DNA from: Kineococcus aurantiacus
Lineage (GTDB): Bacteria > Actinomycetota > Actinomycetes > Actinomycetales > Kineococcaceae
Length of the DNA: 64,000 nucleotides
NCBI RefSeq assembly: GCF_013409345.1
Contig: NZ_JACCBB010000001.1
Span: 2,976,001 to 3,040,000 of the forward strand
Reading direction: 5' to 3'
Shown in pieces: positions 46,669 to 53,865 of the stretch. Each line of letters opens with the position of its first letter. Positions within the stretch are counted from its first letter, which is position 1. Under the pieces are notes generated by a model. The model searched no databases. It was given only the letters and a program-made list of their open reading frames with translations, and was not told the DNA's origin. A program made the position numbers and the translations under genes.

Positions 46669-47646
46669 TCAGGGCCGGGCGAACGCGCGGGCGCAGGCCC
46701 GGGCGGGGTCGGAGGGGTCGGCGGCCAGGGCCACCGCGAGGACGGTCCGGGCCTGCCAGGGGGACAGGTCGCCGGCCAGGACGGCGCCGCCGCGCAGCAG
46801 CGCGCTGCCCGTGCCGTAGACGGCGGCGACCGGGCCTTCCGGCACCCGGGACGTGATGACCACGGGAACCCCTGCGGCGCAGGAGGCCTCGACGGCCTCG
46901 ATGACGCCCCGGGGTGCGTTGCCGGCGCCCATGGCCTGCACGACCAGGCCGCGGGCGCCGGCGGCCCGGGCGGCGTCCAGGAGCGTCCCGTCGGCGCCGA
47001 GGTGGGTGCTGACGACGTCCACGCGGGGCAGGTCGCCGGTGCCGGCGGGCAGCACCCACGGCCGGGTGCGCACGGGCCGGCGCAGCAGCTCGACCCGGCC
47101 GGCGGCGACGCGGTGGGTGGGCCCGTACCCCGGGGCGGCGAAGGCGCCGGCCCGCAGGGTGTGGACCTTGCGGACCCCGCGGGCGGCGTAGGCCTCGCCG
47201 TCGAAGGCGACGAGCACCCCGCAGCCGCGGGCGTCGGGGTGGGCGGCCAGCTGCAGGGCGGCGGCCAGGTTCGCCGGGCCGTCGGGCGCCAGGGCGTCGG
47301 CCGCCCGCTGCGCGCCGGTCAGCACGACCGGGCGGTCGTCGTCGTGCAGCAGGTCGAGCAGGAGGGCGGTCTCCTCCATGGCGTCGGTGCCGTGCGTGAC
47401 GACGACGCCGTCGGCGCCGTCGTCGAGCGCGGTCCGCACGGCCCGGTGCAGCTGCAGCAGGTCGGCGCCCGTCAGGGCGGAACTGACGACGGTGGTGAGG
47501 TCCAGCGGGCGGACGTCCGGCTCGGCGCCGGCCGGGGTGCCCTCCAGGGTGGACAGCAGGTCCCGCGCGCCCAGGCGCGCCTCGAGGGACCCGAGAACGC
47601 CTGTGCTGGAGATGGTTCCGCCGGTGGCGATGAGCTGCAGGGGCAC
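46669..47646 (-). CDS. Asparaginase family amidohydrolase
   Basis: 325 residues of the L-asparaginase I/II fold. The first catalytic Thr is in Ile-Ala-Thr-Gly-Gly-Thr-Ile near 6-12, and the second in [10 protein letters not shown] near 84-93. There is no signal peptide, so it acts in the cytosol. It may hydrolyse asparagine or the half-amide made by the next gene product. The GTG at 47646 has GAAAGG upstream; the longer frame crosses the operator. It is first in the leftward operon, facing LacI. Confidence 0.88.
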   Translation of the reverse strand: MPLQLIATGGTISSTGVLGSLEARLGARDLLSTLEGTPAGAEPDVRPLDLTTVVSSALTGADLLQLHRAVRTALDDGADGVVVTHGTDAMEETALLLDLLHDDDRPVVLTGAQRAADALAPDGPANLAAALQLAAHPDARGCGVLVAFDGEAYAARGVRKVHTLRAGAFAAPGYGPTHRVAAGRVELLRRPVRTRPWVLPAGTGDLPRVDVVSTHLGADGTLLDAARAAGARGLVVQAMGAGNAPRGVIEAVEASCAAGVPVVITSRVPEGPVAAVYGTGSALLRGGAVLAGDLSPWQARTVLAVALAADPSDPARACARAFARP

Positions 47647-47681
47647 GACCCGACCTTTCGGGTTCAGGACGTCGATGTCCG

Positions 47682-47720
47682 TCGAAATCGATTGCGGCAA
47701 CCGTACGCAATCGATTTCGA
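47682..47720. promoter_or_regulatory. 39-bp inverted repeat, LacI operator pair
   Basis: TCGAAATCGATTGCG at 47682-47696 is perfectly repeated in inverse orientation at 47706-47720 with a nine-base spacer. Each arm contains AATCGATT, itself a palindrome with the central CG of LacI operators, so two repressor dimers could bind 24 bases apart. It lies 36 bases before the leftward operon start and 78 before the LacI start. Confidence 0.8.
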
Positions 47721-47797
47721 GCCCACAAGGCCCGCAACGTGGAATTAACACGAGGCCGGTGGCGGGCCCGGCGGCGGCGATCGGGTAGACAGGGAGG

Positions 47798-48808
47798 GTG
47801 AACACCAGCCGCCGCCCGGCCACGCTCGCGGACGTGGCCACCGCCGCCGGTGTCCACCCCTCGACCGCGTCGCGGGCCCTGGGCGCCGGGACCGGCATCT
47901 CCCCCCGCACCGTCGAGCGCGTCCGCGCGGTGGCCGGGGACCTCGGCTACCGGCCCGACCCGGCCGCCTCCTCGCTGCGGACCCGGCGCAGCGGCCTCAT
48001 CGGGGTGCTCGTGCCGCGCCTGACCGACATCGTCCTGGCCACGATCTACGAGGGGCTGGACGCGGCGGCCGCCGAGGCCGGGTACCAGACCTTCGTCGCC
48101 AACACCTCCGACGACCCCGAGGTCCGCCGTCGCCGGCTGCGGGCGCTGCTGGACCGGCGGGTCGACGGGCTGGTGCTGGGCGACGCCCGCCTCGACGACG
48201 ACCTGCTGCCGGAGATCGCGGCCCGGGGACTGCCCTACGTCCTGGTCTCCCGCCGCAGCCGCGGCCACCTGTCCGTCACGACCGACGACCTCGCCGGCGG
48301 CCGCCTCGCCGCGCGCCACCTGCTGGAGCTGGGGCACCGCCGCGTCGGGGTCGTCGCCGGTCAGCCGTTCTCCAGCACGGGCGTCGAGCGCACCCAGGGG
48401 TTCCGGGAGGAGTTCGCGGCGGCCGGCCACCCGGTCCCCGACGACCTCGTGGTCACCGGCCGCTACGACGTCCCGGGCGGTCACGCGGCGGCGCTGAGGC
48501 TCCTGCGGGCCGACCCGCGGCCCACGGCGGTCTTCGCCGTCAACGACTTCAACGCGATCGGGGTGATGGGGGCCCTGCGCGAGAACGGCCTGCGGGTCGG
48601 CTCCGACGTCGCCGTCGTCGGGTACAACGACGTCTCGATCGCCGCCGAGCTCCCCGTGCCGCTGACGACCGTCCGCTCACCGATGGTGGAGATGGGGCGG
48701 CAGGGGATGGCGCGCCTGCTCGCCCGGGCCGCCGGGACACCGGTGCGCTCGGTCCGGCTGCGGCCCGAACTCGTCGCCCGGGAGTCCTCCGGGGCCGCGC
48801 TGGGCTGA
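47798..48808 (+). CDS. LacI family transcriptional regulator
   Basis: 336 residues. The helix-turn-helix at about 8-52 is Thr-Leu-Ala-Asp-Val-Ala-Thr-Ala-Ala-Gly-Val-His-Pro-Ser-Thr-Ala-Ser-Arg-Ala-Leu. A hinge Asp-Pro-Ala-Ala-Ser-Ser-Leu follows, then the periplasmic-binding-protein-like sensor. It is divergent from the asparaginase-led operon and almost certainly represses it through the 39-bp inverted repeat. The effector is not deducible. A strong terminator follows. Confidence 0.9.
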   Translation: MNTSRRPATLADVATAAGVHPSTASRALGAGTGISPRTVERVRAVAGDLGYRPDPAASSLRTRRSGLIGVLVPRLTDIVLATIYEGLDAAAAEAGYQTFVANTSDDPEVRRRRLRALLDRRVDGLVLGDARLDDDLLPEIAARGLPYVLVSRRSRGHLSVTTDDLAGGRLAARHLLELGHRRVGVVAGQPFSSTGVERTQGFREEFAAAGHPVPDDLVVTGRYDVPGGHAAALRLLRADPRPTAVFAVNDFNAIGVMGALRENGLRVGSDVAVVGYNDVSIAAELPVPLTTVRSPMVEMGRQGMARLLARAAGTPVRSVRLRPELVARESSGAALG

Positions 48809-48813
48809 ACCGG

Positions 48814-48845
48814 GCCCCGGTGCGGACGACGGTCCGCACCGGGGC
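48814..48845. terminator. Bidirectional terminator hairpin after LacI
   Basis: A perfect 14-bp stem (GCCCCGGTGCGGAC at 48814-48827 and its complement at 48832-48845) with a GACG loop lies between the convergent LacI and dioxygenase genes. Confidence 0.85.
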
Positions 48846-48852
48846 GCCGGGG

Positions 48853-50037
48853 TCAGATCCCGTCGGTGCGCCGGCGCGCGGCGTAGGCGTCGAGCTCGGC
48901 CGACGTCGTCGCCGCGTCCCACCCCTCGGCCAGGGCCCGGGTGAGCAGCTCGGTCTGCGACAGCGGCGTCAGACCGCCCACGTTCGGGTCCAGGTCGAGG
49001 TTCGTGGGGAACGGGTAGCCCTCGGTCGCGGCCGCCACGGCGTTCGCCAGGAACTCCTCCCCGGCGCCGGAACCCTGGCGCGACAGCAGGGCCGGGTAGA
49101 CGGCCTTGGCGACCTTGACCCGGTCGACGGTCTCCATGGCCCGGCCGAACGCGGAGGAGACCTGCAGCAGGTTCGCCGAGCGCTGGACGTCGGCGGAGAC
49201 GTTCGAGCCCGCGCCGTGGAACAGGGCGGGGTTGAAGAACCCGGCGTCGCCCTTGGCCAGGGGGAGCTGGACGTGGTGCTCGGCGAAGTGCTCGCGGAAC
49301 TCCGGCCGGCGCCAGGCGAGGTACCCCTCCGGGTACTGGTGGGAGTACGGCAGGTACAGCGTCGGGCCGCTCTCGACGGGCATGTCGCTGTGCGCGACCG
49401 CCCCCTGCAGGGTCAGCACGGGGGAGAGCAGGTGGACGTGCGCGGGGTAGCGCGCCGCGACGGGGTTGGACAGGAAACCCAGGTGGTAGTCGCGGTGCGG
49501 GTCCTGGGCCCGGCCGCCGGGGCGCACGAGGTTCACCTGGGAGGTGACCTGGTAGCCGGGGCCGAGCCACGCCGTGGAGACGAGGGCGAGGACGTCGTTG
49601 GCGTAGTAGTCGACGAACGCCTCCGGGTCGCGCACGGCGAGCTTCTCCAGCGCGTTCCAGACGCGGTCGTTGGCACCGGCCTGCGCGAAGTGGTCGCCCT
49701 TGGCCGTCCCGTCGGCCTTCTCGTCGGCGATGACCGCGTCGAAGACGGCGCTGACGCGGTCGACGACGTCCAGGTCGGGGAAGGCGCCGCGGAAGACGAC
49801 GACGCCGGGGCCGTCGGTGAGGGCGCGGACGAGTTCGGCCTCGACGGCCTCGCGGCCGGCCCCGCCGGTGCCGACGACGGTGCGCACGGCGGCCGCGTCG
49901 TAGACGAGGACCTCCTGCTGGACCTCGGCGGCGTGCGGGTAGTCGGCCAGGTCCGTCGTGCGGTCGACGAGCTTCGCGAACTCGGTGACGTCGCAGTCGT
50001 CCTCGCGGAAGCGCAGGGGGGTCGTGGGTGCGTTCAC
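48853..50037 (-). CDS. Phytanoyl-CoA dioxygenase family Fe(II)/2-oxoglutarate oxygenase
   Basis: 394 residues with the facial triad in Asp-Pro-His-Arg-Asp-Tyr-His near 175-182 (His-x-Asp) and a distal His in Asn-Pro-Ala-Leu-Phe-His-Gly-Ala-Gly-Ser-Asn near 265-275. This predicts hydroxylation of a small molecule using 2-oxoglutarate and oxygen. GAGGAGA precedes the GTG at 50037. It is divergent from a LacI-type sugar-sensing regulator 107 bases away, so the substrate may be a sugar-like or carboxylate compound; ectoine or proline-type substrates cannot be excluded. Confidence 0.84.
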   Translation of the reverse strand: MNAPTTPLRFREDDCDVTEFAKLVDRTTDLADYPHAAEVQQEVLVYDAAAVRTVVGTGGAGREAVEAELVRALTDGPGVVVFRGAFPDLDVVDRVSAVFDAVIADEKADGTAKGDHFAQAGANDRVWNALEKLAVRDPEAFVDYYANDVLALVSTAWLGPGYQVTSQVNLVRPGGRAQDPHRDYHLGFLSNPVAARYPAHVHLLSPVLTLQGAVAHSDMPVESGPTLYLPYSHQYPEGYLAWRRPEFREHFAEHHVQLPLAKGDAGFFNPALFHGAGSNVSADVQRSANLLQVSSAFGRAMETVDRVKVAKAVYPALLSRQGSGAGEEFLANAVAAATEGYPFPTNLDLDPNVGGLTPLSQTELLTRALAEGWDAATTSAELDAYAARRRTDGI

Positions 50038-50107
50038 GGTGTCTCCTCGTCGAGCCGGTCGGGTGGGCGCTCTCCGACGGTAGTGCCGGTGGGCGCCGCG
50101 GTGGCAT

Positions 50108-50120
50108 CGTGGATCCATCG
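50108..50120. promoter_or_regulatory. Near-palindrome between dioxygenase and LacI-type genes
   Basis: CGTGGATCCATCG is a near-perfect palindrome centred on GGATCC in the 107-base divergent region, 25 bases before the regulator start. It is a candidate operator for the regulator. Confidence 0.35.
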
Positions 50121-50144
50121 GGAACACCTCAGCGAGGAGCCGCC

Positions 50145-51179
50145 GTGGCCCACCCCTACCGCATCCGGGAGATCGCCCAGCAGGCCGGTCTGAGCACCGC
50201 CACCGTCGACCGGGTCCTCCACGGCCGGGCGGGGGTGCGGGCCGGGACGGTCGCGCAGGTGCACCGGGCGATCGCCGACCTGGACCGGCAGGCCTCCCAG
50301 GTGCGCCTGGGCGGGGCGACGTTCTTCCTGGACCTGGTCGTCCTGGCCCCGGACCGCTTCAGCCGGGCCGTCCGGGCCGCGCTGGAGGCCGAACTGCCGA
50401 CGCTGCGCCCGGCGGTCGTGCGGGCCCGGTTCCACTTCCGCCAGGACGGCGGGGCGGCCGACCTCATGGGGGTGCTCGACGGCATCGCCCGCCGCGGGTC
50501 CAGCGGGGTGCTGCTCAAGGCCCCCGACGACCCGGCCGTCGTGGCGGCCGTGGCCCGGCTGCAGGCCCGGGGGATCCCCGTGGTCACGTTCGTCACCGAC
50601 CTCCCCGCGAGCCGGCGCGTCGCCTACGTCGGCATGGACGACCGGGCGGCGGGCGCGACGGCCGCGTACCTGCTGACGGCCCTCGCGCCGGAGTCGGGCG
50701 GGGTGCTGGTCTCGTTGAGCCGCAGCACCTTCCGCGGCGAGGGGGACCGGGAGCAGGGGTTCCGGGCCACGCTGCGCGAGCTCGCGCCGCAGGTGCCGGT
50801 GCACGTCGCCGAGGGCGGCGACGGGCTGGAACCCCCGACGGGGGCGGCCGTGGCGGCGGTGCTCGCGCGCGCACCGGGGATCGACGCGGTGTACTCCGTC
50901 GGCGGGGGCAACCGCGCGGTGCTCGCGGCCTTCGACGCGGCGGGGCGGGCCGTGCGGGGTTTCGTGGCGCACGACCTCGACGCCGACAACGTGGAGCTGC
51001 TGAGGTCGCGGCGGCTGACGGCGGTCCTGCACCACGACCTGCGCGCCGACGTCCGGCGGGTGTGCCGGGCCGTCCTGCAGGCGCAGGGGGCGCTGCCGGG
51101 GCGGCCGGGGTCGCGGCCCTCGCAGATCCAGGTCATCACCCCGTACAACGAGCCGGCGGCGCTGACCGACGACGCGTGA
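50145..51179 (+). CDS. LacI-type regulator with RbsB-like sensor domain
   Basis: 344 residues. The helix-turn-helix at about 5-50 reads Arg-Ile-Arg-Glu-Ile-Ala-Gln-Gln-Ala-Gly-Leu-Ser-Thr-Ala-Thr-Val-Asp-Arg-Val-Leu-His-Gly-Arg. The type 1 periplasmic-binding domain from about 65 ends Val-Ile-Thr-Pro-Tyr-Asn-Glu. This subgroup controls catabolic genes for small polar compounds. GAGGAG at 50134-50139 is five bases before the GTG at 50145. The divergent dioxygenase gene is the likely target. Confidence 0.86.
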   Translation: MAHPYRIREIAQQAGLSTATVDRVLHGRAGVRAGTVAQVHRAIADLDRQASQVRLGGATFFLDLVVLAPDRFSRAVRAALEAELPTLRPAVVRARFHFRQDGGAADLMGVLDGIARRGSSGVLLKAPDDPAVVAAVARLQARGIPVVTFVTDLPASRRVAYVGMDDRAAGATAAYLLTALAPESGGVLVSLSRSTFRGEGDREQGFRATLRELAPQVPVHVAEGGDGLEPPTGAAVAAVLARAPGIDAVYSVGGGNRAVLAAFDAAGRAVRGFVAHDLDADNVELLRSRRLTAVLHHDLRADVRRVCRAVLQAQGALPGRPGSRPSQIQVITPYNEPAALTDDA

Positions 51180-51200
51180 CCCGGCGCGGGACGGGTCGCG

Positions 51201-51238
51201 TGTCGACGGCGGCACTGTCGATGGTGGAGCTGTCGATG
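51201..51238 (+). repeat. 15-bp imperfect tandem repeat before the MerR gene
   Basis: TGTCGA recurs at 51201, 51216 and 51231 with a 15-base period; the units are TGTCGACGGCGGCAC, TGTCGATGGTGGAGC and TGTCGATGTG. It covers the ribosome site and start of the MerR gene, and could be an operator or chance. Confidence 0.45.
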
Positions 51239-51777
51239 TGCGGATCGGGGAACTCAGCGAACGCAGCGGTGTCAGCGCGGCCTCCATCGAGTACTACGCC
51301 CGCGAAGGGCTGCTGCCCCCCGGTGAGCGCACCGGCTGCAACCAGACCGAGTCCGCGCAGGCCCACCTCGAGCGCCTGCGGCTCATCCGCTCCCTCATCG
51401 ACGTCGGCGGCCTGTCCGTCGCCGCCACCCACGGCTGGCACGTCCACGGCGAGCAGAACCCCGGCGTCCGGATCGTCGCCGCCGTCCTCGACGCCTGGGC
51501 CGCGGCCGGGCGCGAGGACCTCGCCGCGGCCCTGCCCGCCTGCGCCCGCGCGGCCGAAGTCGTCGCGCAGGCCGACCTGGACACCGTCGCGGACGCCGTC
51601 GACGCCGCCCGCGCCGGCGGCGACCGCGCGGCCGCCGCCCAGACCGTCGTCGTCGGCACCGTCCTCGGCGACCGTCGTGGTGCTCGGGATCGGCGGCGCG
51701 GTCGGGCTCGGCGCCCTGGCGGCCGGTGCGCTGCACCGTCCCCGCCCCGCCCCGCCCCTCCCGCCCGCAGTGCTTGA
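51238..51777 (+). CDS. MerR family regulator, probably frameshifted near its 3' end
   Basis: 179 residues as read. MerR helix-turn-helix at 1-70: Arg-Ile-Gly-Glu-Leu-Ser-Glu-Arg-Ser-Gly-Val-Ser and Ile-Glu-Tyr-Tyr-Ala-Arg-Glu-Gly-Leu-Leu-Pro-Pro, followed by an Ala-rich helical domain up to Val-Val-Val-Gly-Thr-Val-Leu-Gly-Asp (residue 145). After about 51670 the frame turns Arg-rich and loses G/C in third positions, while the next frame reads Thr-Val-Val-Val-Leu-Gly-Ile-Gly-Gly-Ala-Val-Gly with normal codon use to a stop at 51793. Skipping one base there restores a protein with a hydrophobic tail. Confidence 0.75.
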   Translation: MRIGELSERSGVSAASIEYYAREGLLPPGERTGCNQTESAQAHLERLRLIRSLIDVGGLSVAATHGWHVHGEQNPGVRIVAAVLDAWAAAGREDLAAALPACARAAEVVAQADLDTVADAVDAARAGGDRAAAAQTVVVGTVLGDRRGARDRRRGRARRPGGRCAAPSPPRPAPPARSA

Positions 51778-51813
51778 TCACCGCAGTGCTTGATCACCGC
51801 AGTGCTTGATCAC
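51766..51813. repeat. 16-bp unit in three perfect tandem copies
   Basis: CGCAGTGCTTGATCAC is repeated exactly at 51766-51781, 51782-51797 and 51798-51813. The circular unit TGATCACCGCAGTGCT differs in one base from the copy at 3997-4017. It lies between convergent genes, and supplies the stop codon of the corrected MerR frame (51791-51793) and of the small gene on the other strand (51794-51796). Confidence 0.85.
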
Positions 51814-52024
51814 CAGGGGGGAGGAGGGCCGCGCCGAGGGCGGTGAGGAGCTCGACGACCTCGGCCCGGTCGAGCCGGACCGTCGAGACGCACGTCGTGT
51901 CCTGCCACGTCGACAGGACCACCCGCCCCGCCTCCGGGTGCGTCGTCACGCGCAGCGCCCGGCCGAGCCGGTCGGCGTCGCGGACGACCCCCGTGCGCAC
52001 ACCCCGGTCGACGGTCCCGTCCAT
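51794..52024 (-). CDS. Small conserved hypothetical protein
   Basis: 76 residues from an ATG at 52024. The core Val-Val-Leu-Ser-Thr-Trp-Gln-Asp-Thr-Thr-Cys-Val-Ser-Thr-Val-Arg-Leu resembles a type of small actinobacterial protein of unknown function with a Trp-x-x-x-x-Cys strand pair. The C-terminus, Gly-Asp-Gln-Ala-Leu-Arg, and the stop are encoded by the 16-bp repeat, so the original end may have been altered when the repeat arose. The long frame that continues upstream is a shadow of the NmrA-like gene. Confidence 0.65.
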   Translation of the reverse strand: MDGTVDRGVRTGVVRDADRLGRALRVTTHPEAGRVVLSTWQDTTCVSTVRLDRAEVVELLTALGAALLPPGDQALR

Positions 52025-52076
52025 CTCCCGAGTGTGCGCCGGGGCGCCGCCGGTGTCCACGCCCGGCCGGGTGCTC

Positions 52077-52925
52077 CTAGGAGGCCGCGAGGACGTCGCG
52101 CACCGGGCGCGGGGCCCGGCCCAGGAGCTCGCCCAGCAGCGGGTCGGTCCCGGCGAAGAAACCCCGCTCGGCGGCCAGGAAGATGCCCAGCGTGAACCGC
52201 GCCGCCGGTTCGGGCTGCCCGGCGGCGACCTGGTCGGCGACCCACCGCTCGGGGTCGACCGGCTCCACCTCCACGGGGCGGCCGCTGACGTCGGCGGCGA
52301 CCGAGGCGACCTCGGCGAACGTGGGGGCCGCCGGGGCGGTGAGGGTGATCGGCCCGTCGTGGTGCCGCCCGGAGGCGAGGACCACGGCCGCGGCCTCGGC
52401 GGCGTCCTCGCGCGCGGTCCAGGACACGGGCCCCTCGCCCGGCACGCGCAGGGTCCCGGTCTGGCGCCAGGGACCCACCAGCCACGGCAGGCTGTGGGCG
52501 TAGAAGCCGTTGCGCAGCGCCGTCCAGGGCAGGCCGCAGCGTTCGAGCAGCTGCTCGGTCGCGAAGTGGTCCCGGGCCGGGCCGAAGGGGGAGTCCGGGG
52601 CCGCCCCCTGGTGCGAGGTGTAGAGGACGCGCCCCGCACCGACGGCCACCGCGGCCTCAATCGCGTTGCGGTGCAACGAGACCGCGTCGGCGGCGGGGTC
52701 GCTGGCGGAGACCAGCAGGAGCTGGTCGGCGCCGGCGAAGGCGGCGGGCAGCGATCCGGGGTCGGCGTAGTCGCCGTGGCGGACCTCCACCCCGCGCTCG
52801 GCGAACCGTCGCGCCGCAGCGGGGTCGCGGGCCACGACGGCGACCCCGCTCGCGGGGACGTGCTGGAGCAGGTGGTCGACGGTGGTGCCGTTCAGGGCGC
52901 CGGTCGCTCCGGTGACGACGATCAC
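52077..52925 (-). CDS. NmrA-like NAD(P)-binding oxidoreductase
   Basis: 282 residues. The N-terminal Val-Val-Thr-Gly-Ala-Thr-Gly-Ala-Leu-Asn-Gly is the atypical-SDR dinucleotide motif (residues 3-13). Val-Ala-Arg-Asp follows strand 2, where Arg suggests NADPH. A Tyr-Thr-Ser-His-Gln segment near 102 corresponds to the quinone-oxidoreductase/NmrA group. Such proteins are reductases or redox sensors. It is divergent from a TetR gene at 53008, its probable repressor. The start is GTG. Confidence 0.85.
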   Translation of the reverse strand: MIVVTGATGALNGTTVDHLLQHVPASGVAVVARDPAAARRFAERGVEVRHGDYADPGSLPAAFAGADQLLLVSASDPAADAVSLHRNAIEAAVAVGAGRVLYTSHQGAAPDSPFGPARDHFATEQLLERCGLPWTALRNGFYAHSLPWLVGPWRQTGTLRVPGEGPVSWTAREDAAEAAAVVLASGRHHDGPITLTAPAAPTFAEVASVAADVSGRPVEVEPVDPERWVADQVAAGQPEPAARFTLGIFLAAERGFFAGTDPLLGELLGRAPRPVRDVLAAS

Positions 52926-53007
52926 GGGTTCCTCCTGGTATCGACGGAAACATCGAAACGGTAACGCCGGAAACGCGGTGGTAGCAAGAGCCCGTTATCG
53001 TCGATCC

Positions 53008-53754
53008 GTGCCCGAGACGACCAGCCGCCGCGACGACACCCGCGCCCGCATCGTCGGCGCCGCCGCCCACCTGCTCCACGAGCACGGCCCCTCCGCCGTG
53101 ACCACCCGCGGGGTCGCCGAGTCCGCCGGCGTGCAGGCACCCACCATCTACCGCCTCTTCGGCGACAAGGACGGGCTGCTCGAAGCCGTCGCCGAGCACG
53201 TCCTGCACACCCACGTCACCGCCAAGGCCGGCGTCGTGGCCGCCGCCACCGCCCACGACGTCGACCCCGTCGAGGACCTGCGCGCCGGCTGGCGCACCCA
53301 CGTCGAGTTCGGCCTGGCCCACCCCGCCCTGTTCCGCTTCCTCAACGACCCCGAACGGGCCGCCCGGTCCCCGGCCGTCGAGGCCGGGCTGGAGGTCCTC
53401 GACGCGCGGGTGCACCGCCTGGCCGCCACCGGCCGGCTGCGGGTCGGCGAACGCCGCGCCGTCGACCTGCTGCGCGCCGCCGGCGTCGGGACCGTCACGA
53501 CGCTGCTGACCTCACCCCCCGCCGACCGCGACCCCGGCCTGGCCGAGGACATGCTCGACGCCGTCCTGCGGCAGGTGCTGACCGACGCGACCGACGAGAG
53601 CGACGAGACCGGCGCCTCGCCCGGCGACGTCTCCCACGCCGTCGCCCTGCGCGCCGCCGCACCCCACCTGCACGCCCTCAGCGACGCCGAGCGGGCGCTG
53701 CTCACCGAGTGGCTCGACCGCGTCGCCGCCCGGCCCGGACGCGCAGCCCCCTGA
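53008..53754 (+). CDS. TetR family transcriptional regulator
   Basis: 248 residues: TetR helix-turn-helix at about 10-58 (Val-Gln-Ala-Pro-Thr-Ile-Tyr-Arg-Leu-Phe-Gly-Asp-Lys), then a TetR C-terminal domain with Ala-His-Pro-Ala-Leu-Phe-Arg-Phe. TATCGT at 52996-53001 lies exactly six bases before the GTG at 53008, so the mRNA may be leaderless. It is divergent from the NmrA-like gene; CGGAAAC repeats in the 82-base gap may be its operator. Confidence 0.87.
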   Translation: MPETTSRRDDTRARIVGAAAHLLHEHGPSAVTTRGVAESAGVQAPTIYRLFGDKDGLLEAVAEHVLHTHVTAKAGVVAAATAHDVDPVEDLRAGWRTHVEFGLAHPALFRFLNDPERAARSPAVEAGLEVLDARVHRLAATGRLRVGERRAVDLLRAAGVGTVTTLLTSPPADRDPGLAEDMLDAVLRQVLTDATDESDETGASPGDVSHAVALRAAAPHLHALSDAERALLTEWLDRVAARPGRAAP

Positions 53755-53865
53755 ACGGGCAGGGGTCAGGACGTCGCCGCGCGAGCCGGACGCGGCCCCG
53801 CGCCTACGATCGTCCGGCTCAGCCGACCCGGCCCCCGCACGGGGGCAGACCCGTCCGGAGACAGC

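Noticed and set aside
42862-47646. Secondary-metabolite gene cluster
   Set aside because: Two SDRs and an MFS might suggest it, but there is no synthase, carrier protein or tailoring set, and the LacI control points to catabolism.
51766-51813. CRISPR array
   Set aside because: Three 16-bp units directly abutting, with no spacers and no cas genes.
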